Below, one piece after another: positions 8,492-17,142 of a stretch of DNA of 64,000 nt. Numbering within the stretch: position 1 is the stretch's first letter; each line of letters opens with the position of its first letter. This DNA comes from CAYOWK01 sp964407665 (GTDB taxonomy: Bacteria > Pseudomonadota > Alphaproteobacteria > Caulobacterales > Hyphomonadaceae), in the NCBI GenBank assembly GCA_964407665.1, contig CAYOWK010000001.1:1-64000 (forward strand), given 5' to 3'. The notes below the pieces were generated by a model. That model saw only the letters and a program-made list of their open reading frames with translations, was not told the origin of the DNA and searched no databases. The translations under genes and the position numbers were made by a program.

Positions 8492-9009
8492 CGTCACAAG
8501 CCCGACTGTCGTGCGATATCCGCGTCGAGGCCACCGACTGGTCTGGCGCTCTGGATGATATCGAGCCCCTGAGTTGGCGGGCGCTGGAGGCTGCTGCGGC
8601 TGCGACCGGCGCCTCCGGCGAAGTTTCGGTACTGTTCACGGACGATGCCGAAATGCGGTCCCTCAACGCCCAGTGGCGGGGCAGGGACAAGCCTACGGAC
8701 GTCCTGTCGTTCCCGTCTGATGGACCCGACATTCCCGGCGAGCCGGTCTTTCTCGGCGACATTGCGCTGGGCTTCGAAACCACCCGTCATGACGCTGACA
8801 CGATGGGCCGGCCCCTGGATGCGCATGTCTCGCACCTCCTGGTGCATGGGTTCCTGCACCTGCTCGGTCATGATCACATCGAGGACGAAGACGCCGCGGT
8901 GATGGAGCCGCTGGAGATTTCCATTCTGGCTGGCCTCGGATGGCCGGACCCCTATCAGGACTACACGACTCCCCCCGAACTCGAGACGCCGTCAAAGACC
9001 GATGAGTGA
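8488..9009 (+). CDS. ybeY: Endoribonuclease YbeY
   Basis: YbeY is a single-strand-specific metal-dependent endoribonuclease needed for 16S rRNA 3' maturation. The zinc site 'HLLVHGFLHLLGHDH' (H-x3-H-x5-H) stands out at about residues 113-127 of 173. The preceding 'KPTDVLSFP' is also family-typical. The N-terminal half contains 'MRSLNAQWRGRDKPTDVLSFP'. It starts at GTG 8488 within the ybeZ stop and overlaps corC by eight bases, so translation of the three genes is coupled. Confidence 0.95.
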   Translation: MTSQARLSCDIRVEATDWSGALDDIEPLSWRALEAAAAATGASGEVSVLFTDDAEMRSLNAQWRGRDKPTDVLSFPSDGPDIPGEPVFLGDIALGFETTRHDADTMGRPLDAHVSHLLVHGFLHLLGHDHIEDEDAAVMEPLEISILAGLGWPDPYQDYTTPPELETPSKTDE

Positions 9010-9892
9010 CAATCCGGATTCTGCTCGCATGACCCTTGCCGAGCGCCTTCGCCGCCTTCTGGGCGGGGCGGCGGCCGCAGGTGAAGGGGAGGCGTCCCTT
9101 TCGGGCGGACAAGCTGATCTGCGTCTTCGCGTCCACGAGTTTGAAACATCCACGGTGCGGGATGTGATGATCTCGCGTGTGGATGTTTCGGCGGTCGAGG
9201 TGGACGCCACGATCGAGGAAACGCTTCGGATGTTCGCAGCCGACGGGCACTCGCGGATGCCTGTCTATCGTGGGTCTCTCGATGACCCGCTCGGGTTCGT
9301 TCACATCAAGGATATTGTCGGCGAGCTTGTGCGGACGGGCTGGAGCCAGGAGACCCTCGCCTCCCGACAGCTGGCGCAGCTTCAGCGAGGCATCCTGTTC
9401 GTGCCTGAATCCATGCCGTTGCCGGATCTGCTGGTGCAAATGCAGGGCAACCGCATCCACATGGCTATTGTCGTTGACGAATATGGCGGCACAGGCGGCC
9501 TGGTGTGCCTTGAGGATGTCGTCGAGCAGATTGTCGGCGACATTGAGGATGAGCATGACGAGGCCGCCCCGGTTGTCGTTCGCCGGTCCAAGCACGTCTG
9601 GGAGGTCGACGGAGGCGCGATTATCGAGGATCTCGAGCGCGATACGGGCCTCAAGCTGACCGTGGCGGATTTCGAGGACGAGATCGAAACCATCAGCGGC
9701 CTTGCTTCAGCGCTCGCCGGGCGTGTGCCTCAGGCGGGGGATGTGATCGAGCATCCCTCAGGCGTCAAGTTCGAGGTGGTAGAGGCCGACCCCCGCCGTG
9801 TCACCCGGCTCAGAATCCGGTCCGTTCCAAAGGCCGCAGCCCCGGTCCTTGCCCAGGGTGAGGCCGCCACGCTAGACCGTCCGGCGAAATGA
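9002..9892 (+). CDS. corC: CBS-domain CorC/HlyC-type protein
   Basis: The 296-residue protein has the CorC layout: an N-terminal segment, two CBS domains (about residues 55-180, including 'VRDVMISRVDVSAVEVD' and 'MAIVVDEYGGTGGLVCLEDVVEQIVGDIEDEHD'), and a C-terminal transporter-associated CorC_HlyC domain ending near 'RIRSV'. The family is linked to Mg2+/Co2+ efflux in the membrane or to envelope homeostasis, but this member has no membrane segments. It sits between ybeY and lnt as in enterobacteria and other alphaproteobacteria. Confidence 0.92.
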   Translation: MSDNPDSARMTLAERLRRLLGGAAAAGEGEASLSGGQADLRLRVHEFETSTVRDVMISRVDVSAVEVDATIEETLRMFAADGHSRMPVYRGSLDDPLGFVHIKDIVGELVRTGWSQETLASRQLAQLQRGILFVPESMPLPDLLVQMQGNRIHMAIVVDEYGGTGGLVCLEDVVEQIVGDIEDEHDEAAPVVVRRSKHVWEVDGGAIIEDLERDTGLKLTVADFEDEIETISGLASALAGRVPQAGDVIEHPSGVKFEVVEADPRRVTRLRIRSVPKAAAPVLAQGEAATLDRPAK

Positions 9893-9952
9893 CGGATCGG
9901 AAATCCCCTCGGCGGGACACTTTCGGCAACGTTGGCAGGGCGGGGTAGATTG

Positions 9953-11617
9953 ATGCGCGAGACGGGGACGGTCACCCGGTCAGACCCTGTTCCGCGCGGC
10001 GGTATGCTTGCCCCGGCCTGGCTGATGGTCACGGGTCTGTCCGGTCTCCGGGCCATCGGGCTTGCGGCGCTGTTGGGAGCCCTTGCGAATCTGGCATTCC
10101 CGCCTGTCCACGTCTGGCCAGCGATGGCGGTCAGCCTGATCGGTTTGCTGTGGCTGTTCGATGGCGCCGCCCGGACGGCGCATCCCGGGCGCGCAGCGTT
10201 CTGGCGCGCCTTCTCGTTCGGTTTTGCCTATTTTCTCGTGGGCCTCCACTGGATCGCGGCGGCATTTCTTGTCGAGGCCAGCCGGTACGCGGTCTTCCTC
10301 TTCATGCCGCTTGTGCTGCTGCCTGCGGGCTTGTCGCTGATCCTGACGGTTTTTCTCTATGGGGCGTTCCGGTTCTGGTCGGCGGGTCCCGCGCGGCTGA
10401 TCCTGTTCGTTGTTGCGTTCATGCTGGCCGAATGGGTGCGCGGAGCCCTGTTCGGACTGGGCGGTTTGCCGTGGAACCTGCCTGGCATGGTCTGGGCTCC
10501 GGGCGGCGCCATTTCGCAGTCGGCCTCCATCTGGGGCATCTACGGCTTGTCGCTTGTGACGCTTGCGGCGCTGGCCTCGCCTGCCGTTCTGGTCGATGTC
10601 CGCACGCGGGGTTCGATGGCGGTGCGTGCGGCGCCCGTGATCGTCGCAGCAATCGTCTTCGGTGCGCTCTGGGGTTATGGAGCCCGCCGTCTCGCGATGG
10701 CGAAGGACGCCGCATCTGGCCCGGTCATTCGCCTCGTCGAGGCAGGCGTCCCGCAAGCCCAGAAATACAACCCCGAACTTGCTCCGCTGGTGGTCCGCCG
10801 GTTCCGCGACCTGACCGATGCCGACGGCCCGGACGCCGCGCGGATCGTCATCTGGCCCGAAGGGGCGCTGCCGTACTACCTGTTCGAATGGCCCGAGGTT
10901 CTCGACGTTGTGACGGAGCGCCTGGGCGGTCGCTACCTCATAACAGGCCTTGCCCGGCGCGAGCAGCCCGGAGCCAGCGACGAGCAGGCGTTCAACAGTC
11001 TGGCCGTTATCAGCGGCGATACGCTCAAGCGCGGTCCGCTGGCGATCTACGACAAGCACATGCTGGTGCCGTTCGGAGAGTTTACGCCGCTGGCCTCTAT
11101 CGCCAGCGCGGTCGGACTGGAAACTCTCCAGAAGCTGGCTCCCGGAGGATTCACAGCCGGGCCCTTGCCATCCAGCATTTCCGCCCCGGGCCTGCCAGCT
11201 TTCGGTCCGCTGATCTGCTATGAGGCCATTTTTCCGGGGCTGTCGCCGAGCGGTCAGGACAGGCCCCTCTGGCTTGTCAACATTTCCAACGATAGCTGGT
11301 TCGGCTACCTGTCCGGCCCGTACCAGCACGCGGCTCAGGCCCGTTATCGTTCGATCGAGGAAGGTCTCCCGATGGCGAGGGTCGCCGCTGGCGGCCAGAC
11401 CGGGATGATCGACGCCTACGGACGGTGGACGGCTCGGGGAGCTCCTGCAGACCCGGAGCAGTTTGGGGCTGACCCCCCGGGGTGGATATCGTCCGTCGTC
11501 GAGGCCCAGCTGCCGGCCGCCGCCCCGCCAACGCCGTATGGCGCATGGCGAGACGGCCTCTACTGGTTGATGCTGCTTGTTTTCTCCGGCGCGCTGTTCG
11601 TGCTCCCCCGTAAGTGA
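9953..11617 (+). CDS. lnt: Apolipoprotein N-acyltransferase
   Basis: Lnt transfers the third acyl chain to the N terminus of diacylated lipoproteins at the periplasmic face of the inner membrane. Six or more hydrophobic segments fill the first 210 residues. They are followed by a nitrilase domain with Glu ('IWPEGALPYY'), Lys ('IYDKHMLVPFGEF') and Cys ('LICYEAIFPG') in the catalytic order. A last hydrophobic helix closes the protein (LYWLMLLVFSGALFVL). The ATG at 9953 is taken; ATG 10004 is an alternative. Several lipoprotein candidates in this window would be substrates. Confidence 0.95.
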   Translation: MRETGTVTRSDPVPRGGMLAPAWLMVTGLSGLRAIGLAALLGALANLAFPPVHVWPAMAVSLIGLLWLFDGAARTAHPGRAAFWRAFSFGFAYFLVGLHWIAAAFLVEASRYAVFLFMPLVLLPAGLSLILTVFLYGAFRFWSAGPARLILFVVAFMLAEWVRGALFGLGGLPWNLPGMVWAPGGAISQSASIWGIYGLSLVTLAALASPAVLVDVRTRGSMAVRAAPVIVAAIVFGALWGYGARRLAMAKDAASGPVIRLVEAGVPQAQKYNPELAPLVVRRFRDLTDADGPDAARIVIWPEGALPYYLFEWPEVLDVVTERLGGRYLITGLARREQPGASDEQAFNSLAVISGDTLKRGPLAIYDKHMLVPFGEFTPLASIASAVGLETLQKLAPGGFTAGPLPSSISAPGLPAFGPLICYEAIFPGLSPSGQDRPLWLVNISNDSWFGYLSGPYQHAAQARYRSIEEGLPMARVAAGGQTGMIDAYGRWTARGAPADPEQFGADPPGWISSVVEAQLPAAAPPTPYGAWRDGLYWLMLLVFSGALFVLPRK

Positions 11618-11663
11618 CGAGCATGTTATCCAGCGGGCGTCTCGTGGCGCCGCAGGGAGTCTC

Positions 11664-12110
11664 ATGAACGCCGTGGAACCCAAGGCTCCCAGTCCCGTGG
11701 ATATACACGTCGGTGAGCGCATCCGGCAGCTCCGCGTCGAGCGTGGCCTGTCCCAGCCTGAACTCGCGGAGCGTCTGGGCGTCCGCTACCAGCAGTTCCA
11801 GAAATACGAGAGCGGCGCCAATCGTATCTCGGCTGGCCGCCTCTACGAACTCGCCCGGATCATGGGCGTCGGGTTGCCCTGGTTCTATGTCGGTCTCGAC
11901 ATGTCCGGCTCCAATCCCTTCGCCTCCAGCGCCCGCTTCGGTCTCGCCGAAGAAGGCGCAGCGTTCGAACACGCCCCCCCCGGGGGGGACAGGGCCCGCC
12001 TCCTCTCCGCCTACGACTCCATCACCGCCCCCGACATCCGCCTCGCTGTTCTGGGGGTCGTGGAAAGCGCGGCCGCCCTTGCCCGCGAAGATGGCGATCC
12101 GGCCGGGTGA
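11664..12110 (+). CDS. Cro/CI-family HTH regulator
   Basis: The 148-residue protein has an XRE-type helix-turn-helix at residues 14-70 ('IRQLRVERGLSQPELAERLGVRYQQFQKYESGANRISAGRL'), with a short C-terminal region of unknown role. A homologous regulator stands between lnt and metK in other Caulobacterales, so it is probably ancestral. The ATG at 11664 has AGGGAG eight bases upstream. An uninterrupted C8G7 tract (11974-11988) encodes 'APPGG' in the C-terminal part, and a slip there would change the last third of the protein. Confidence 0.88.
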   Translation: MNAVEPKAPSPVDIHVGERIRQLRVERGLSQPELAERLGVRYQQFQKYESGANRISAGRLYELARIMGVGLPWFYVGLDMSGSNPFASSARFGLAEEGAAFEHAPPGGDRARLLSAYDSITAPDIRLAVLGVVESAAALAREDGDPAG

Positions 12111-12129
12111 ATCGATCGCGACATAAGCT

Positions 12130-12147
12130 TATAAAGCTTTCTTTATA
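12130..12147. promoter_or_regulatory. Inverted repeat upstream of metK, candidate operator
   Basis: TATAAAG-cttt-CTTTATA is a perfect 7-base inverted repeat centred about 58 bases before the metK start. It resembles the ATAAAG(N)CTTTAT type of site described for ArsR-type S-adenosylhomocysteine/SAM-responsive regulators of methionine genes. That link is inference. The stretch is strikingly A/T-rich for this genome, so it could also overlap the promoter. Confidence 0.5.
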
Positions 12148-12196
12148 CGATCGGGCGCGCTAGGAAGTCGGCTTGCTGTTCAAGCGGGAGAGCCCA

Positions 12197-13369
12197 GTGG
12201 CGCGTTCCAGTTATTTATTCACAAGCGAGAGCGTTTCCGAGGGGCACCCCGACAAGGTCTGCGACCGGATTTCGGACACGGTCGTCGATCTGTTTCTCGC
12301 CCGCGACGGCGAAGCCCGCTGCGCTTGCGAAACCCTGGCCACGACGAATCTGGTGGTTCTGGCCGGAGAGATGCGCATAGCCGATGAGCTGATGCCGTCC
12401 CGGCGTGACATTGAGGACGCCGTCCGGTCCGCAGTTCGAGATATCGGCTACAGCCAAAAAGGGTTCCACTGGAACAATTTCGAGCTGATCAACCGCTTGC
12501 ACGAGCAATCCGCTGATATTGCGATGGGCGTGGACGAGGGCTCTGGCAAGGAAGAGGGCGCGGGTGATCAGGGCATCATGTTTGGCTACGCCACGCGCGA
12601 AACGCCCGAACTGATGCCTGCCCCGATTATCTACTCCCACCAGATCCTGCACCGCATGGCGCAGTTGCGCAAATCTGGAGAGCGCCCGGAATTCGAGCCA
12701 GACGCCAAGTCTCAGGTGACGCTGCGTTATGAAAACGGCAAGCCCGTTGGCGTGCAGTCTGTGGTCGTCTCCACCCAGCACAAGGAAGGCTTTTCGCCAG
12801 CCGACATCCGTGAACTGGTCCGCCCGGTCGTGATGGGCGTGCTGCCGAACGGCTGGTTCCCGGCAGAGAGCGAGTTCTACGTCAACCCGACCGGCAACTT
12901 TGTCATCGGCGGCCCCGACGGCGACGCTGGCCTCACCGGCCGCAAGATCATTGTCGATACCTACGGCGGTGCAGCTCCGCACGGCGGCGGCGCATTCTCG
13001 GGCAAGGATCCCACCAAGGTCGACCGGTCTGCCGCTTACGTCTGCCGCTACCTCGCGAAGAACATCGTGGCCGCAGGTCTTGCCGACAAATGCACGATCC
13101 AGGTGTCCTATGCGATTGGCGTCGCCAAGCCGTTGTCCGTCTACGTCAATACCGATGGAACGGGACGCGTAGACGAAGCCAAGATTGAGGCCGCGATCCA
13201 GGATCTCGTTGACCTCCGTCCCAAAGGCATCCGCACGCACCTCGGTCTCAACAAGGCGATCTACGCCCGCACGTCCGCCTACGGCCACTTTGGCCGCGAC
13301 CCGGATGCCACGGGCGGCTTCTCCTGGGAAAAGACCGATCTCGCCGACCAGCTGAAACTGCTTCTCTAG
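12197..13369 (+). CDS. metK: S-adenosylmethionine synthetase
   Basis: MetK makes S-adenosylmethionine from methionine and ATP, the donor for MiaB, TrmB, RsmB and DNA methylation. The 390-residue length is normal. Signatures are 'FTSESVSEGHPDKVCD' at the N terminus, 'GAGDQGIMFGYA' and 'GGGAFSGKDPTKVDRSAAY'. I chose GTG 12197, which has GGGAG seven bases upstream and gives the family's usual start 'ARSSYLFTSESV'. A TTG at 12173 would add eight residues. An A/T-rich inverted repeat lies just upstream and may be its operator. trmB follows 60 bases later. Confidence 0.96.
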   Translation: MARSSYLFTSESVSEGHPDKVCDRISDTVVDLFLARDGEARCACETLATTNLVVLAGEMRIADELMPSRRDIEDAVRSAVRDIGYSQKGFHWNNFELINRLHEQSADIAMGVDEGSGKEEGAGDQGIMFGYATRETPELMPAPIIYSHQILHRMAQLRKSGERPEFEPDAKSQVTLRYENGKPVGVQSVVVSTQHKEGFSPADIRELVRPVVMGVLPNGWFPAESEFYVNPTGNFVIGGPDGDAGLTGRKIIVDTYGGAAPHGGGAFSGKDPTKVDRSAAYVCRYLAKNIVAAGLADKCTIQVSYAIGVAKPLSVYVNTDGTGRVDEAKIEAAIQDLVDLRPKGIRTHLGLNKAIYARTSAYGHFGRDPDATGGFSWEKTDLADQLKLLL

Positions 13370-13428
13370 CTCGGACGCGGGCCGGGGCGGGTTCCGCTCC
13401 GGCCAGATCCGGCTTATCTGGCGAACCC

Positions 13429-14136
13429 ATGTCAGAGACGCCGCCCCCCGACCTTGCCGATCACCCCCGCCACCGGCTCTACGGCCGAGCGCAAGGCAAG
13501 CCCCTGTCCGCTCGCCAGCAGGCGCTGGTCGATGACCTGCTGCCTCGCATCGCCATACCTGAAACGCCTCCCCGGTCGCTCAATCCAGCCGCCATCTTTC
13601 CGCGCATGGGCGGAGTCTGGCTGGAGATCGGTTTCGGGGGAGGGGAGCACCTGATCGGGCAGGCTGCTGGTCATTCCGATGTCGGCTTTCTGTCTGCCGA
13701 GCCCTTCCTGGACGGCGTCGCCAAGGCGCTGACCGGCGTTGAGGAACAGGAGTTGACCAACATCCGCATGCGCCGGGGCGATGCGCGCCTGCTTGTGGAT
13801 CAGCTTGTGGATTTCTCTGTGGACCGTGTGTTCATTCTTTTCCCCGACCCGTGGCCCAAGACCCGGCACCGCAAGCGGCGCCTTGTCCAGCCGGATTTCA
13901 TCGCCCAGCTGGCGCGTGTGTTGAAACCCGGAGGCCGTTTGCGATTCGCCACCGACTGGGCGGATTATGCCGAACGGGCGCTGGGCGACATTCTCGCGGA
14001 TGAGCGCTTTACCTGGGCTGTAGAGGCCGCGGACGACTGGCGGATCCCGCCTGTCGATCACGTGACCACGCGATATCAGGAAAAGGGCCTAGGCGATTGT
14101 GCGCCGGTATTCCTGGATTTCGCTCGGATCAGCTGA
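13429..14136 (+). CDS. trmB: tRNA (guanine-N7)-methyltransferase
   Basis: TrmB methylates G46 of tRNA to m7G using SAM. The 235-residue product has the SAM-binding strand 'VWLEIGFGGGEHL' (E-x-G-x-G) at about 65 and the family hallmark 'FILFPDPWPKTRHRKRRLVQPDF' at about 140-160. The C terminus 'TTRYQEKGL' is typical. It follows metK, the SAM producer, as in Caulobacter relatives. The next gene is convergent and only seven bases away, with no obvious terminator between. Confidence 0.95.
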   Translation: MSETPPPDLADHPRHRLYGRAQGKPLSARQQALVDDLLPRIAIPETPPRSLNPAAIFPRMGGVWLEIGFGGGEHLIGQAAGHSDVGFLSAEPFLDGVAKALTGVEEQELTNIRMRRGDARLLVDQLVDFSVDRVFILFPDPWPKTRHRKRRLVQPDFIAQLARVLKPGGRLRFATDWADYAERALGDILADERFTWAVEAADDWRIPPVDHVTTRYQEKGLGDCAPVFLDFARIS

Positions 14137-14143
14137 CGCTGGT

Positions 14144-15115
14144 CTAGTTGCATGGGTGTCCGGCGCATTCGCCCTGTTCGATCTCGACGGTCGCGTGGTC
14201 AACGCCATGTCGGCCGCGCAGGCGAGCCTTGATGGCCCGGATGGCGGCTGCGGCGTCGACGCCGTCGGAAAGGCGGGCATGCAGCGTCATCATCGGATGG
14301 CGACCGTCCAGCGACCACACATGCGCATGGTGAATGTCGAGAACACCTTCCACATGGGCGGCGAGGTCGTCGGAAACCTTGGCGATATCGAACTGTCCCG
14401 GTGCCCCCTCCAGAAGAACATGTCCGCTGTCTCGGATAATGCCCCATGATGACTTGATCAGGATACCGGCCACGACCGCCGAGAGCAGTGGATCGGCCAT
14501 CATCCAGCCGGTGGTCATGATGATCACAGCGGCGGCGATGGCCGCGACTGAACCCAGAAGGTCGCCAGCTACATGCGCCAGGGCGCCCCGGACATTCAGA
14601 TTGGAGCGGTCAGCTCCATGCAGGATCGCGAAGGCGGCAATGTTGACCGCGAGACCGCCAGCGGCGATCCAGAGCATCATCCCGGCCAGAACGGTGTGTG
14701 GTTCGAAGAGGCGGATCGCGGCCTCGACCAGAATCCAGACTGCGATGGCGGCCAGCGCCACGCCGTTGGTGAATGCGGCCAGCACCGAGAAACGCGCGAA
14801 ACCATAGGTTCGCAGGTTGTCGGCCGGGCGCCGCGCGATCCGGAAGCCCACCCACGCGAGTACAAGGCTGGCAAAGTCTGAAACCATGTGTCCGGCATCC
14901 GCCAGCAGGGCGAGCGAGCCCGCAAGCACGCCTCCTACAACTTCCGCCAGCATGAAGCCGCCGGTCAGAAGTGCGGCGAAACCAACGCGCGCCGCGCTCG
15001 CGTCGTGCCCATGTGCGTGAGAATGGTCGTGATGGTGCGTGTGATCATGATCCGTGTGGCCATGACTGTCATCGGCATGGTCGTGTGCATGATCGTGAGA
15101 ATGGGCGTGGGCCAT
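14144..15115 (-). CDS. Cation diffusion facilitator (CDF) metal exporter
   Basis: The 323-residue inner-membrane protein belongs to the CDF (CzcD/ZitB-like) family that exports Zn2+, Co2+ or Cd2+ in exchange for protons. It opens with about 38 residues extremely rich in His and Asp (HAHSHDHAHDH...), a likely metal-binding tail. Six membrane segments follow, with 'LLADAGHMVSDFASL' in TM2 (the D..HxxxD site), and then a cytoplasmic C-terminal domain with 'HHAHVWSLDG'. The start is the ATG at 15115; an in-frame extension to 15166 lacks support. It diverges from glk over about 100 bases. Confidence 0.92.
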   Translation of the reverse strand: MAHAHSHDHAHDHADDSHGHTDHDHTHHHDHSHAHGHDASAARVGFAALLTGGFMLAEVVGGVLAGSLALLADAGHMVSDFASLVLAWVGFRIARRPADNLRTYGFARFSVLAAFTNGVALAAIAVWILVEAAIRLFEPHTVLAGMMLWIAAGGLAVNIAAFAILHGADRSNLNVRGALAHVAGDLLGSVAAIAAAVIIMTTGWMMADPLLSAVVAGILIKSSWGIIRDSGHVLLEGAPGQFDIAKVSDDLAAHVEGVLDIHHAHVWSLDGRHPMMTLHARLSDGVDAAAAIRAIKARLRGRHGVDHATVEIEQGECAGHPCN

Positions 15116-15218
15116 GCGCGCACTTGTACGCGAGCCTATTGAAAATTTCAAATCAAAGCAAAGCAATGATATACCAACACGTCCAAGCCGACCGGCCTGC
15201 GGACAAGGAGTTCAGACG

Positions 15219-16223
15219 ATGACCAGCAAAGACCTGACTCTGCTTGTCGGCGATGTAGGCGGAACGAATGTGCGGTTTGCTCTGGCGCACGTCTCCGGTG
15301 GCGACATCACGCTCCAAGGTGTCTGGAAACGTCCTGGCCGGGAACGTTATCCGGATTTCATGGATGCTCTAGAGGGGTTCCTCGGGCAAACCAGTGCACA
15401 CATCGATGGCGCGTCGCTTGGTCTGGCGGGACCGGTGGGCGAGGGACCTGTCCACCTGTTGAATGCGGGATGGACCTGCGATCCCGACACGGTCACGGCC
15501 CGGTTAGGCGGGGTGCCTGTGGTTTTCGCCAACGACTTTTTCGCTATGGCGCGGTCGGCTGTGATCGCTCGCGCGGACGAACTGATCCTCCTTTCAGCGG
15601 GGGTCGCGGATGATCTGGGCAACCGCGTCGTCGGCGGGCCCGGCACGGGCTTCGGGCTTGCGGCGCTGCGCCAGGCGCGTGCCGTCCGCCCGGATGTTTC
15701 GTCGGAATGGATCGTCGTTGGCGGAGAGGGTGGCCATCAGGCTTTTACGCCCGCGACGGAGCTGGAGTGGCAAGTCCGCCGCAGCCTGCACGAAGCGGGC
15801 GTTTATCCGACCAACGAAATCGTCACGGCGGGCGCTGGCTTTCGCGTAACGCTCGATGCCCTGGCTGACGTGATGGGTCTACCCAAGCTGGAGGGAGGAC
15901 CAGCTGAAGCGATGCAGCTGGCCGAATCGGGCGATCCTCTCGCGGACGCATACTTCCGGCTTCGTGCGGACACAACGATGTCGGCCCTTTCCGACGCGGC
16001 CGTGGCGGTCAATGCAACTGGCGGAGTCTTTGTAGCGGGCGGCGTGGCTGTGAGGCTGGAGCGATGGCTAAAGGCGCCATCGGCTATCGCCCGGTTCCGC
16101 GAAAAAGGCCCGCGTACCGAACTGCTCTCGGCCATCCCGATATGGTTGATGACCCATGAGCAGGCGGCGCTCAAGGGTGCGGCTGCACTCTGGCTGGATC
16201 GTGAAAGGCGCGGCTGGCTCTGA
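15219..16223 (+). CDS. glk: Glucokinase
   Basis: Glucokinase phosphorylates glucose to glucose-6-phosphate with ATP. The 334-residue protein starts with the phosphate-1 loop 'LVGDVGGTNVRFALA'. The sugar-binding 'VFANDFFAMA' (N-D pair) and 'GPGTGFGLAAL' follow, with 'VVGGEGGHQAF' and the adenosine loop 'GVFVAGGVAVR' toward the C terminus. It is the group A (E. coli-type) bacterial enzyme. AAGGAG eight bases upstream fixes the ATG at 15219. No other sugar gene is adjacent. Confidence 0.94.
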   Translation: MTSKDLTLLVGDVGGTNVRFALAHVSGGDITLQGVWKRPGRERYPDFMDALEGFLGQTSAHIDGASLGLAGPVGEGPVHLLNAGWTCDPDTVTARLGGVPVVFANDFFAMARSAVIARADELILLSAGVADDLGNRVVGGPGTGFGLAALRQARAVRPDVSSEWIVVGGEGGHQAFTPATELEWQVRRSLHEAGVYPTNEIVTAGAGFRVTLDALADVMGLPKLEGGPAEAMQLAESGDPLADAYFRLRADTTMSALSDAAVAVNATGGVFVAGGVAVRLERWLKAPSAIARFREKGPRTELLSAIPIWLMTHEQAALKGAAALWLDRERRGWL

Positions 16224-16230
16224 TCCGCGA

Positions 16231-16668
16231 CTATTTGCAGCCGCAGCTGCCGTGCCCTTTTCCGCCGCCTGAAGCCCCCGAGAAAGACGAGGCCGAAGCG
16301 GATGCAAAGGCGAAAGCTGTGGCAGAAGCCGATGCGTTGGCGGATGCCGACGCGCTCGCCGAGCTTTGCGCGTACACGACAACCGTGGAGGAGGCATAGG
16401 CTGCCGACCGGACATTGACGCCAACGCCCCCGCCGGAACCGAAATTCGACGAGAGGCGGATGGTGAGCGGCCGGGGCGGCGGCGTCTCTGTTTCGATGCG
16501 CACCGGCGGGGGCGGCGTGTCTCGCGGAATGCGCAGTGGCGGAATCGGCGGCGGCACAAACGACGGCGGCTTGTTGCGGCCGTCCGCCCACGCAGCCGAC
16601 GCTGTCATCGCCGGGGTCAGGAGGGCGGCGGCAAGCGCCACGAGGAGAGGGCGGAGAAATCGGGACAT
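16231..16668 (-). CDS. Secreted low-complexity Ser/Ala-repeat protein
   Basis: The 145-residue product has an N-terminal signal peptide (MSRFLRPLLVALAAALLTPA, cleavage near ASAAWA), then a Pro-rich stretch (PPPIPPLRIPRDTPPPP). The C-terminal half is dominated by alternating small residues (SASASASANASASA, AFAFASASASS) and ends 'GGGKGHGSCGCK'. Alternating Ser-Ala repeats tend to form beta structure and the CGC end could bind metal or form disulphides. I recognise no family. It is convergent with glk, 7 bases apart. Confidence 0.65.
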   Translation of the reverse strand: MSRFLRPLLVALAAALLTPAMTASAAWADGRNKPPSFVPPPIPPLRIPRDTPPPPVRIETETPPPRPLTIRLSSNFGSGGGVGVNVRSAAYASSTVVVYAQSSASASASANASASATAFAFASASASSFSGASGGGKGHGSCGCK

Positions 16669-16750
16669 GCGTGGGATCGTCTGCAGCCTTTGTGCCGCCA
16701 GGTATCGGCCTGTTAACCGGCGCTGAGCGGTGACGCAGCGCCGGACCGCG

Positions 16751-16987
16751 TCAAAAATCAACAGCCAAACCCTTGCGTTCCCAGTCGCCGTAACGTGTTG
16801 GCTCCTCGCCGCTCGGTCCGTCATATTCCGTGGGCAGCGCCACGGCTGCAGCCCGGCGCCGTTCGTCCGCTTCCGCCAGCGCGCGCAGCGCCGCGGGCGT
16901 CAGCTCCTTACCCGGGGCGCCGCCCGGTATCGACGCAGCGTCCGTGGGGACGGACGAGCCTGCGATATTTGTACCTTCTTCACTCAT
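16751..16987 (-). CDS. DUF1674 protein, SdhAF4-like
   Basis: The 78-residue product ends with the hallmark 'EEPTRYGDWERKGLAVDF' of DUF1674, the family of the mitochondrial succinate dehydrogenase assembly factor SDHAF4. In eukaryotes that factor binds flavinylated SdhA. A role in Sdh assembly here is by homology only. The first 45 residues are poorly ordered. The start ATG at 16987 is chosen for the usual family length; the frame stays open to 17128. It is divergent from htpX, which is frequent in alphaproteobacteria. Confidence 0.85.
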   Translation of the reverse strand: MSEEGTNIAGSSVPTDAASIPGGAPGKELTPAALRALAEADERRRAAAVALPTEYDGPSGEEPTRYGDWERKGLAVDF

Positions 16988-17142
16988 GTTAGCCGCAACG
17001 CCCTTGTCGTTCACTATTTGGAAGCCATTAGCAGCAAAGGATTCACCATGATCACCTGTTTCAAACCGACCCGGTATTCCGGAGAAGGGGCGGCAGGCGA
17101 CAACGAAACCATACGACGCAGTGCCCAAATGGAGCCTCGCCC

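Noticed and set aside
9980..11722. 580-codon minus-strand frame opposite lnt
   Set aside because: Antisense shadow typical of high-GC codon bias; Arg/Gln-rich with no domain, while lnt carries its catalytic triad.
12148..12196. SAM riboswitch in the metK leader
   Set aside because: The leader is under 50 bases and I could not draw a SAM-II or SAM/SAH aptamer; the inverted repeat operator is a simpler explanation.
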